Origin: Polytrichum commune
Lineage: Eukaryota; Streptophyta; Polytrichopsida; Polytrichales; Polytrichaceae
DNA: 64,000 nt
Direction: 5' to 3'
NCBI GenBank assembly: GCA_950295325.1
Contig: OX485803.1
Span: forward strand, 41,493,554-41,557,553
Shown here: in pieces, positions 44,288 to 54,800 of the stretch
Layout: every line of letters starts with the position of its first letter
Numbering within the stretch: the stretch's first letter is position 1
Notes under the pieces: generated by a model
Told to the model about the DNA's origin: nothing
The model's database searches: none
What the model saw: the letters and a program-made list of their open reading frames with translations, nothing else
Position numbers and translations under genes: made by a program

Positions 44288-47200
44288 ATGGATGGGTATA
44301 CTGGAAGAGGGTATTCGTCTGGAGAAGACATGGCCACTTGGCCATCTGCATCTGAGGAAGAGCTAGACATTGTCGGGGAGGCTACTATGGATGAGAGTTC
44401 AGATGAAGAGCGTTTCGATATACCTTCGCGTTCCGTACCGGACTGTCCCATTCCAGAGTGTGCCGTGCTTTCAAGAGCTTCATGGGTGAATTTGGATGTG
44501 TTACTTCTTAATGACAATGGGGTTGTTGTGGCGGAGGGTATCTGTCGTAACACCCATCCACAAGATTGCATTGATCAAAATCCGCTTGGCACCGAGGACG
44601 TTGGGATTGTCATATTGGAGTCACTCGTTCCTTCTGAGGTGGATCCCACTCATAGGTTCTCCCTCCGCAGGTGGCCATTGAGGAATGTCACGACTGATGG
44701 AGTTAGCTTGCGTGAACATGAGCAACGACACATGCAACTCGAAAAGGAAATGCAATCAAACATGCGGCCACGCAAGGGTCAAAGAAAGTACGATACTGTG
44801 GCACGTCCTTCTCCATCTGCAACTGATTGTAAACGTCAAAGGCTGCTTGGGGAGGAGTCCATAAGAGAAGTTGCCACAAAAGATTGTTGTGCGCATTGTT
44901 GTTGCCAATTGTTTCCAAGGGATAAATTGAAGGCCATCCGTGAAGAAATGTGGCTTGGAGATTTTCGTCTAAGATCCACAAAAAAACTTGATGTCCATAG
45001 GGCAATACATGTGAATGGGACGGGTCGCAAGGTAATCACCATTGAAAGCATAGACGTGTGTTGTAAGGCATGGTACACCATTTACGGTGTGTCGAAGGCG
45101 GACTTCTATAGACAAGCTGCTTATGCCAAGGAAGGCCGCCGGTCCCGTTACCATGGGAACGTGGGTTTAAAGAAACCTAGGGAAGCAACAAGACAAGCAA
45201 CGGCAACTCTAGCAACCATCATTGTCCCCCTTGCTGATGCAATGCCGCACAAAACACGCACACTCACAACCGGTGAAAAGGTTGTGGAGAAAGTTTTTCC
45301 CACAGGCACAAAATGGAAAGACATATTGTTGGACGTTAATGCAGTTGGCGAGAAGATTGGGTTGGAGCCAATTTCATTGTCAAAATTAAGTGCAATCAAA
45401 AAACAAAACTTTAGCGAATACATTACAAAAAGACGAGGGGACAAATTTGCCAGGTGCTCTAATTGCGAGAAGTTGAAGCGCCTCCGGGATGCACACACGA
45501 TGGATACCGAGTCATATGCATCGCATCAATTGAACTATTTCAAGCACGTAAACATGCAAGAGGCACACCGTAATGATTACTACACAAATAGAGCTTTGTC
45601 CATCTCCAGGCCCTTGGAGGTTCTTACGGTCATCCATGACAAAATGGACCATGCCAAAACAGCCTCCCCATGTTTTGCAAATCGAATCAAGGCCACGGAT
45701 GGGTTTTTTAAGTTGCATCTATCGGTTACAGGTGAACTTCGAAACAATGTCATGACATACCCTAAATGTTGTGGTTTTTTATTCCGTGATGTACTGGAGA
45801 ACATGGATTCCTTCATAATGGTTTATTCATACATAGATGCTAATCACGTTGGGTTGGCATTGCAGGAATGATTGCACATGGACACGGTGATGTCAAGTTT
45901 GCTCATTATGCTCTTGATTTGTATCCAGCGGATTCAAACCACACGATAGGATCATTTGCAAGGCTTTTACGTGATTTAGAGAAACCACCAGCCTATTCTT
46001 CAGGATTGTTATTTGAGAACACAGGTTCAACACCTTTATATGAAGCGGTGTTGGATGGAAAAGATGTATGCTTGCATTCGTTGCCCGAGCCACCCAATGA
46101 ACCCGTGATTGCCAAGAAGTTGCCTCCAACTTTGCGTGTCTAATTGGACAATTGTGCCAAGGACAATAAAAGCATATATGTATTTGCATATTGGTCGTTG
46201 TTGGTTGCGAAAGGCATTTTCAAGGAGGTTTTTGTGTCCTTCCTATTGGTAGGCCACACGCACAATGATATTGATGCATCTTTTGGGCGGTGGAGCATGA
46301 AGTTGCGGGAGGAGGATTTTCCTACAATCCCATTATTGATGAAGTCGTACATGGATTTGGAGAACGTTCCCGTCATCCCCCATATGATTGAGGAGGTGCC
46401 AGACTTTAAGGCATTTATAGAACCTTATATTCGAAGTGGAGCTCACCGATTGATCGGGCATACGAAGGCACAACAATTCCGGTTCTACATGCGTGACGAT
46501 GGTGTCCCGGCCATGCAATACAAGTTGTTGTGCACGACACAAGACTGGAGCCCGCCGGAGGGTCTTCTTGTGTGGCGCGTGGATGCGGATGGGAAGACCA
46601 TGTTACCGGATGGGGAGCCTAGCCCTTGTAAGCCAATAGCCATGAAGAATTTGGAGGATATTTTGAAAGGTATATCAGGCTTCATACAATATTGGGAGAG
46701 TTTGAAGATAGCGGATGTTGGCGGATCATGTTGGCATCGTTATGGGAGTTGGATACATTATTGGACACGTGTTCGTGCCGCCTTGGTAGACCTCCACCAA
46801 GATAGCCCTCATACTTTGAGGCATGGATTTTGGCCACAAACACGAGTCGATGTACAAGCTTCAGAGGCTAGTCTTTTGGGAAATGGAGAGGTTCGAGAGG
46901 AGTTTGATGTGGACGACCATTACGTGGGGCCTGCTAGTAGTCGTCCGCCACCATCTTTCCGCATTGCAGTGGATTGTCATGAAGGATATATGCTCATTTT
47001 GCGTCCTGGAGACGAGACATATGTGAAGCCAGTGTGGGTGGCAAGAGCTTTGTCCAAACCCAATTTTGTAACTTCCAGCCCTCATTTTCGACAAATACAA
47101 GTGGAGTACTACCGACCGACGGCAAGGAATGAAGATGTGATTCGGCATTATACAGGCTGGGATACAAACCCTAACTTTCGGTGGAAGGTGGATTCTGAGC

Positions 47201-47352
47201 ACGGTCCATCTTGGGTAGATACAGATTCCATATTCATAGCATGGAAACCACGGAAAAATCATAGTGGATCAGTGTCCATCCCTCAAAAGTACATAACTTT
47301 TGCAAAAGACAACCTTGCTCGGATCGCAGAAGAAGCAACCCACGTTGAATGA
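44288..47352 (+). pseudogene. DUF7869-like protein, candidate transposase, interrupted
   Basis: The likely start is ATG 44288 (MDGYTGRGYSSGEDMATW), just after a TGTGTAG acceptor-like site. Frame 1 runs to about 45790, with a Cys cluster CCAHCCCQLFP, LSLSKLSAIKKQNFSEYI-like helices and the acidic motif VIHDKMDHAKTASP. A second frame resumes at a GCAG acceptor at 45861-45864 with MIAHGHGDVKFAHYALDLYP, and runs to 47352. The frame change is best explained by an intron of about 70-100 bp whose donor I could not fix. TAA at 46141-46143 interrupts LPPTLRV*LDNCAKDNK, where relatives appear to have a coding residue; CAA to TAA is the simplest change. GHTHNDIDASFGRW follows. The Asp-rich motifs suggest an RNase H-like DDE core, but this is inference. 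The N-terminal half is acidic and variable. Confidence 0.65.
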
Positions 47353-47883
47353 GAAGTTGGTAGGATTGTATTAGCATGATTATAGTGTAAACAGTAATTC
47401 TACGAACATATATTACTCATATGTGTGCTCTTCAAAATTGGGGCAGAGTTTGGGTAGAACTTACGAATACTATATTGTTTTGGAGTTGAATGAATATCCA
47501 TTTACTATATTTCAATACAAATGTGAAGTTCATTTTTTTATTAAGTTTGGGACTAAATTGTCTATTGAAAAAATATGCATTTATTACATGCACTTTGTAT
47601 GTTGCAATGTCTATATTCTATGGAGCATGCTAATAATAGAAATCATTATATATATATTTTTGGGTGAAACTTGTTTGGAGTGCTCTACCCAATGTGTTTT
47701 TGTTGATGAAATTGGTGTTGAGTGCTCTACCATATGTGCTTATGTCCGCACATCATAGGTGTGGGATATTAGAACATTTAATATATTTGAGATTGTTGAC
47801 AATATAGTTTCAGGCATCTTCATGTTGTTTGATCCATATATTAATTTGAGACTAGAGAAAGTCTCAATTTAACGAATATAGTG
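47353..47883. other. Right subterminal region of the transposon
   Basis: AT-rich. It has degenerate palindrome relatives (gtttgggtag near 47449, TGTTTGGAGTGCTCTACCCA near 47681 and 'ttgagtgctctacca' near 47717). A small hairpin, GAGACT-6-AGTCTC, lies close to the terminus. Confidence 0.6.
47858..47883 (-). repeat. Right terminal inverted repeat
   Basis: The exact inverse of 30566-30591. It is followed by TTTAGTGT, the right target-site copy. Confidence 0.9.
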
Positions 47884-48589
47884 TTTAGTGTGTACATCTA
47901 AAATGATTATTATTTTTCTTTGAAGTAAAGGTAGAAGTACAAAAGGGGCCCTGAGGTTTAGAGAAAAAATTGATAATAAATGTGCAAGTTTTGTTCAATT
48001 TACTTTATTTCATCCAAATGGCATGTGTTTAGGGGTCATATTCCTATGAGTGAAAAAATGTTCAATAAATTTCTCATTAGAAAGTGAAAGTGGATTAACT
48101 ATGTAATAAATGCCTATTTATTCATGATTTATATTTTGTGTGTGTAGTAGAGGCATTTATTATATTCAATTGAAAAGCTTAGTATAATTACATGAGTCCA
48201 TTTTCTAGCCTAATGTTAGTACATATACGTATGTTTTCTCTATAAATTTCTTGTATATGGGTTTTTTATTTCACAGTCACCTGTGCACGTCATTTCAGTT
48301 TCCAATGAAGAGTCCACCTCCTGGGAATGTACACATAATACTACTTGATAAAACTAATAGTGTCACCAAAGCCTACTATTGATGCAACTCTCCTCTTAAC
48401 AATTATACTACAAATTGTCATCTACCTACTCAAGCCATTTGTGGGGCACAACTTGTTCGGTCATAGGCAAAACCAAAGGTAATATTGAGATATTCTTTGT
48501 TTGGATAAGAATGCACAAATCACAAAAAAGTTGGTGATAATGCTCTTCATTTGGATGAAGGCCAACCTTACAAGCACTAGCAGTTGGAT

Positions 48590-48842
48590 CACTATATTCG
48601 TTAATTTGGGATTTTTTTGGCATTTTGAGACAGTTACAAATATAAGAACATGGATAAAATCACACAGATCTTGGAGAATGTTGTAAGATGCAAATACTTT
48701 GAAGCGGGTGTTCATATCAAGAACCCAATTAAGAACTCATATCAAGATGGTTTAGGTAGGACGACCCAAACATTAGACCATGTTGTTGTGGTCCAAATAT
48801 TAATTTGAGACAAGAGAAAGTCTCAAATTAACGAATATAGTG
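48590..48842. mobile_element. 253-bp non-autonomous derivative of the 17.3-kb transposon
   Basis: Its ends are CACTATATTCGTTAATTTG and the inverse. Inside are the left-subterminal blocks (ttggcattttgagaca, gaatgttgtaagatgc(a/g)aa, aagaaccc(a/c)attaa), one palindrome-like site (ggtttaggtaggacgaccca) and the right-terminal hairpin block. The flanks agttggat and atttggca agree at 5 of 8 bases. It lies about 700 bp to the right of the large element. Confidence 0.8.
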
Positions 48843-48849
48843 ATTTGGC

Positions 48850-49769
48850 AGTTGGGGCATGCAACAATAATGGTCAATGTGGTAAACAAACTTGTCAGAT
48901 TCATACTACAATTCTTGTAAGCCCTAGTATTTGCAAGTTGTTGGGCAATTGCTAAGAGTTGGACCAAGACTAGCAATTGTTTCAAATGACCTAATTTCAT
49001 CATTTTTCACTATGGAAAAGCATGGCGAGCATATTTGGGAACCACTAAGCATCATCCCTGGTTATTTTCGGATCTTTTTGGTATTATTTTTTATAAAATT
49101 ACATGCTAAGTAACTTGGAAGGAAATTTTCTTCTTTGTTATTAAATACTTGGCATATGTGGCTGCTTGTTTAAAAAATTTATGGTCGGCCACCCGTAAGT
49201 GCAAGATTGAAATTATAGCTTCAAATGGTGGGCCAACCGATTGTGGCAACCCCATGAGCGGCCATTTATGATCACATGCACTCTACGGCCATGTGGAATC
49301 GAAATAAAGAATATCAAGATATCCCACTAAATGGGGCACTCACGATCTAAGATATGCTAGTTGGTGTTGTTCGGTTCTAGATTCCATGACCAATATCTTA
49401 TGTACCATGTATTGGATTTTTTTCATAGCCATTTGATACAAGTTTTTGTGTGGATCGTAATAACACAAAAAAAACTCTAGAATTCATAGGGTAAGCATGC
49501 CTAACTCGGTAAGTAATCCTAATCAGATACATGTATTCAAGTTGTGTGTGGTTAGGTGTGGACCTCAAAATTGACACACAAAAAAACGCGTGCTTAAAAG
49601 AGATTAGAGTACATGCTCTGAATGTGTTAACTATACTAGACTCAATAACCAACATTATCGGTGAACCCTACACGATCATTTATGAAGGAAAGACATGTTT
49701 AGTTTGACAACGGATTAGTTACTCAAGTGAGCTCCAAATCTTACGAGGAAATTGAACAAGAAAACGGTA
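48850..49769. other. Gene-free spacer
   Basis: No convincing ORF (the longest is about 85 codons). AT-rich, with no recognised structure. Confidence 0.5.
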
Positions 49770-50540
49770 GACCGTGAGGCTCTGTCTTTTACTATGAAAG
49801 ACTACAACTGTAGTTGTCCACTTTGCTCATGCCAGTCCATGGCTATTTTAGAAAGAAACTATAGTTAATTATATATATATATATAACTATACTTAACATC
49901 CACAATAAACAAGAAAACGGTAGAATCGTGAGGCTCTGTCCTTTGCTATGAAAGACTACAATTATAGTTGATTACTTTGCTCACGCCAATCCATGGCTAT
50001 TCACTATACCAAACCTTTTTTGGATTTTGTGCACCTTCTTCTCAAATACAGGTCAAGGATTGAAGCCACTCATTTATCACCCAAATTTTTTTAAATAACT
50101 CTCCTCGAAAACCCTAAAATTCTGAGGTGACGTGGCCGCCTGAGAGGGCGGCATTTCGGGAAAGGCCTATAGGCCCTCCTCCTCGAATAATCAAGAACTG
50201 CCGAATTAACTATAGTTAACTAGATTTCTTTCAATGCATTTTAGGGAGCACTTGTATATATATAAAAAAACTATAGTTAACATCCACATTACATAAAGTG
50301 GACCAAAATAACAAGAACAAGTAATGTCCAAGTGTGAACACAAAGTAATTAGGAAATTTGCTCTTGAAACGAAGAAGTTGATGCATAGTCTCTGTCCTAC
50401 AGACAGAGCCAATAAACTGGATCAAATGTAACAAGTTCAAGTAATGTCCAAGTGTGAACGCAAAGTGGTGAAGAAATTTGCTCGTGAAACAGAGAAGTCG
50501 ATGCATAGTGTCTGGCCTACAGACAGAGCCAATAAAGCGT
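49770..50540 (-). repeat. Dispersed repeat R1, copy 3, rearranged
   Basis: An inverted R1. The 3' part (in R1 sense) is present twice, at 49763-49890 and 49913-50095. A GC-rich 75-bp insert lies at about 50110-50185. The R1 start block is repeated in tandem (about 125 bp apart, near 50285-50410 and 50410-50535). The ORF over 50231-50692 spans these units and is not a gene. Confidence 0.7.
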
Positions 50541-50862
50541 GATGAGAAAGAAAGGGAAAAAGGGTCCATTTCAGTCACTTCGGGGCCACTTACGTTATGA
50601 AGATGAAGCACTAAGATTGAGTTAGTTAAGTTTCCAGGTGCGGAGACAAGACAGTTGTTGAGTTCATCGGATGTGGATGTCGGCCTGTACAAGACAATTT
50701 CAAGCTCTCCTGACTCCTCTCCAATACCTGGTTGATGGATGATAAATACCTGGTTGACTGCTGCTTCACGACATAATATCTATCACCAAACCTAGTACTC
50801 AGTTTCTGAATGCAGCGCAATGTAACTTATGTCTGCAGAGACTCTTGGGCATAAGTTATTCA

Positions 50863-51762
50863 GTGGTTCCAAGTCCCACCGGTTATGTGTTGGTTCTCTT
50901 TAATAATTTGAAGCAATGTTCTGTACGTTCCTCTAGAACGATCGGTGATCTTCCCCGAGTCTTGGTTTCCAACCGGTTATTTGAGACCCTAGTGGTTCCA
51001 AGTCCAACCGGTTATATGTTGGTATTCTTTAATAATTTGAAGCAATGTTCTGTACGTTCCTCTAGAACGATCGGTGATCTTCTCCGAGTCTTGGTTTCCA
51101 ACCGGTTATTTCAGACCCTAGTGGTTCCAAGTCCAACCGGTTATATGTTGGTTCTCTTTAATTTGAAGCAATGTTCTGTACGTTCCTCTAGAACGATCGG
51201 TGATCTTCCCCGAGTCTTGGTTTCCAACCGGTTATTTGAGACCCTAGTGGTTCCAAGTCCAACCGGTTATGTGTTGGTTCTCTTTAATAATTTGAAGCAA
51301 TGTTCTGTACATTCCTCTAGAACGATTGGTGATCTTCCCCGAGTCTTGGTTTCCAACCGGTTATTTGAGACCCTAGTGGTTCCAAGTCCCACCGGTTATG
51401 TGTTGGTTTTCTTTAATAATTTGAAGCAATGTTCTGTACGTTCCTCTAGAATGATTGGTGATCTTCCCCGAGTCTTGGTTTCCAACCGGTTATTTGAGAC
51501 CCTAGTGGTTCCAAGTCCAACCGATTATATGTTGGTTCTCTTTAATAATTTGAAGCAATGTTCTGTACGTTCCTCTAGAACGATTGGTGATCTTCCCCAA
51601 GTCTTGGTTCTCAACCGGTTATTTGAGACCCTAGTGGTTCCAAGTCCAACCGGTTATAAGTTGGTATTCTTTAGTAATTTGAAGCAATATTCTTTACATT
51701 CCTCTAGAATGATTGGTAATCTTCCCCAAGTCTTGGTTTTCAACTGGTTATTTCTCAAACTT
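50863..51762 (+). repeat. Minisatellite, 129-bp unit, 7 copies
   Basis: Units start at 50863, 50992, 51121, 51247, 51376, 51505 and 51634. All are 129 bp except the third, which is 126. Each contains AACCGGTT twice and 'tctagaacgat(c/t)ggtgatc'. Because 129 and 126 are multiples of 3 and no unit carries a stop, a 330-codon ORF (50845-51837) runs through with a 43-residue repeat (VVPSPTGYVLVLFNNLKQCS...). I see no start context, signal or family and treat it as satellite DNA. Confidence 0.85.
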
Positions 51763-51837
51763 AACCGGTTCATCTGTCAACTAGCGGTTGATTCTCCCCA
51801 TCCATTGTTGCTTCGGCTTTTAATGAATGTGGATTGA

Positions 51838-54800
51838 TCTTGAGATTTGCCAAGTGGCAGTTTTTTGGGTCACTTTACACTAGGGCTTGTGGGCTCTTGA
51901 CCCATGGTAAACAAATTATGTGATTGGTTGAGGAGCTAGAGACAGTCCAAGTTCACTTTATGTTAGATCTAGAAGGCTTGAGCGACCAAAGGAATTCTAA
52001 TGGATGAAAAAATATCTATATGGTGTCCTATGTGGCAACAAATGGGTAATATTTCATGGTCTACTAGATATTGCTTTAGGATGATAAAAAAGAAGAAGAA
52101 AAAGTGTTTAACACAAAACTAGGGGTTGTGGAAACCAATTAAAATTTCTATTGGCTTTTAGAATTATTATACTGCCATGGTGAGGATCTGAATCTGAACT
52201 CGGACATATGTTACGGCCCCTCAACATGGTCCACTTTCACTTTACACGAGGCTTCAAGGCCCATCAACTGCAAAATTGGATCTCTATTTCCAAGAGTACG
52301 GCCTTTGGATGATTTTCACGGGCCCTTGCATGTTTATGGTCATGGCTCTTGGTATCTGTGTAAAGCGGCCCTTGGAAGTAATCCCGTCCTCTTATTGGTT
52401 GAAAAATGAGCAGTAGTCCCATTCGCTTCACATCAGGTCATCAAAAACAAAATTAACTATGTTAGAGAACAAACAAGAAAGTAACATGGAATCTTACAAA
52501 CTTGAAATGGATAATATTTGGTGGTTGCTTGGGTTTTGCAGCGAGACCACTCTAATAGGTTGTCTAAAAAAAAACGAGGGCAATGTTAGAAAAATAAACT
52601 TCCAACGACCTTAATCTATGAACGACCAATGCCAAATCTATTTTGTTAAATCAATGTGGAACACATTGATTTATTTTCTAGTTAGTTGGTGTGGGTGAAA
52701 ATTCTATTTTATGCCATTTTTTAATGAAAGGCGAATGTTTTATTTGATGTCAACTGTGCTAGTTGGAAGTCTCAAGAAAGAGTGAGGGGAACAGGGGTCT
52801 TGGACCCATGTTATTTCCACCCCGACTAGACAATTAGAGTGGCCCATGTTAATTTTCCATCCACACGAATCCTAGACTATTTAGTGTAGTTTTCAACATG
52901 ACAATATTTGTCAACAAATTAGAAATGAGAATACTTGTACATTTTGATACTTAGTGTAAGGAGTCCAAAATGTGGAAGTGAAGTAAGAAACGAGGTCGCA
53001 ACTTAAGGTTGATCCACTACATGTAAAAGACCTCTCAATGTTTGTCCATATTGTTACTATGGTATATTAGCAATATATTTAAAAAAATTACTAACATAAT
53101 TTTAATGGAATGATGGGACGCAACCTTTCACAAATCGTCACAACCCTTCATGGACCTCCATGGACCATAATGGACCTTAACGTAACTCTTATGGACCGTT
53201 GTTGTCAATAATTGTCACAAACCATCTGCAACCTTAATTTGAAGGGTTTGGTACTTGCTATGAAATCTTAACATCAACATAATTGAAAGAGAGAGGAAGA
53301 CTCAAAATTGTCTAGATGAAACCACAATTTTTGGTCAATTCAACTTTACAGGATTTGCTAATCATCTGGCATGCATGATTGAAGAGTCTCTTCACCCTCA
53401 TGGTATCATTTGCCCCATGTCATGGATGGGTCCCAACATGAGAATCACCAATCAAATCAATATGCCATAGTTGGAGGTGGAATGACATGTTCCCGGATGA
53501 CATGGGGATGACATGATGTACATTGAAAAACTCACCACCCTATTGAACAAAGTATAGAAATTGCAAAGGACCATTGTGTTCAATTTGGAATCACATAATT
53601 GTAAGGGCGATGGCTCATGGGAAAGACCTCGAGAAGAGCTACAACTTAAACTCTTCATCTCCTTCACTTACATAATCATTGAGAATAGTGTAATATTATA
53701 AGAATGTAACTATGAAATCTCAGCGCTCATCACATATAAATAGCTCTACACTAAACATCTTATTTAGTGTGACCCATGCTAGTCATCATCAACCCACACT
53801 AACTCTCTAGGTGACATTTGGAAAAAAACATCATATGATATTTGGCCCTACATGACAAGTCAAGAAAACCAATTTTATTTAAATGGCACGTCAATTTTAA
53901 TGCCAAATTGAATCAAATATTTAGTGTAGACAAAAAACACTTATGGTGATTATTTATTTTCATCAATATTATATTGATTTCTTGTATGCAAAAATGCATA
54001 CATGGACTACCTCCATTCTATGAAATCTATTTAAGTTCTAGAGTATCTCATAATGTCCATTCCATCAATATGTGTTTACAATGAAAAAAATTCCCATAAT
54101 GAGAGCATCATTTCGTAACTTCAAATTTGTATAATATGAGGTCAAATGGGCAACTCTTGATGGAGTAATCAAGTTTATGTACCGCACCCAAGCACTACAA
54201 GGATCACATGGTCAAGTCACTGGCAAAATGTGCACTTAGAAGACAGAAATGATGCAAATTACTAGTCCGGTCATGTAGTATTATGTAGTATAATGTAGTG
54301 AGATGGAACCAGTGGTGCTGCCCACCCACATAAACACCAATTAGGAAAAGTTTGCATACAATAAGCAAGATTGCAATCATTGTCTACCCAAGCAAAATAT
54401 CCCAAATTAAGAAGCTTACATTAATGCATGTAATTGCACATGGTGAGGCCTTCCTAGGCTTGCATGGCAATGCTAAGGGACTAGCCAAGGCCTTTGAACT
54501 TGGGACCCCACCACTCCCAACTTCCAAGTAGCTAGCCTAGCCACCAAGTCCAATGATGACACACACATGCATTGAGGTTGTTAAACAAACTTTTTGATCA
54601 CTTTGGAGTAGCCATGCTTATAGTGAGATATCAAAGGGTTGGAAATGAGAGGCAAAACTGAACGAGGTATACCAAAATCTCCTATTATTGTGGACCACAA
54701 TAATTATCCTTGCCACAACAACCATCTTTGAGCTTACTTGAGCTCTTGATCAATTGGGCTCAAAAATGGTATCCCACTACAGGAACAATGGAACGACCAC

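Larger units (their letters stand above)
30566..47883. mobile_element. Large TIR DNA transposon, about 17.3 kb, multi-gene
   Basis: The left end begins CACTATATTCGTTAAATTGA and the right end is its exact inverse; identity runs 26 bp. The 8 bp before the left end (TCTAGTAA) and after the right end (TTTAGTGT) both resemble TCTAGTGT in the unoccupied repeat at 9913-9920. This indicates a decayed 8-bp target duplication. Contents from left: subterminal repeats; minus-strand genes at 31112-31918, 32057-32806 and 33340-38042; a repeat-rich middle with a nested MITE; and a plus-strand gene 44288-47352. About 37 copies of one palindrome mark the gene-bearing parts. The CACTA start recalls En/Spm elements, but those make 3-bp duplications and carry other transposases, so I do not assign a superfamily. 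Confidence 0.8.

Noticed and set aside
30566-47883. Assignment of the large element to CACTA (En/Spm)
   Set aside because: The ends begin CACTA, but the 3 bp flanking each end do not match (taa versus ttt). The unoccupied site supports 8 bp, and no tnp2-like protein was recognised.
50231-50692. Minus-strand ORF of 153 codons
   Set aside because: It spans the tandemly repeated start of repeat R1 and parallels short ORFs in the other R1 copies. No family features.
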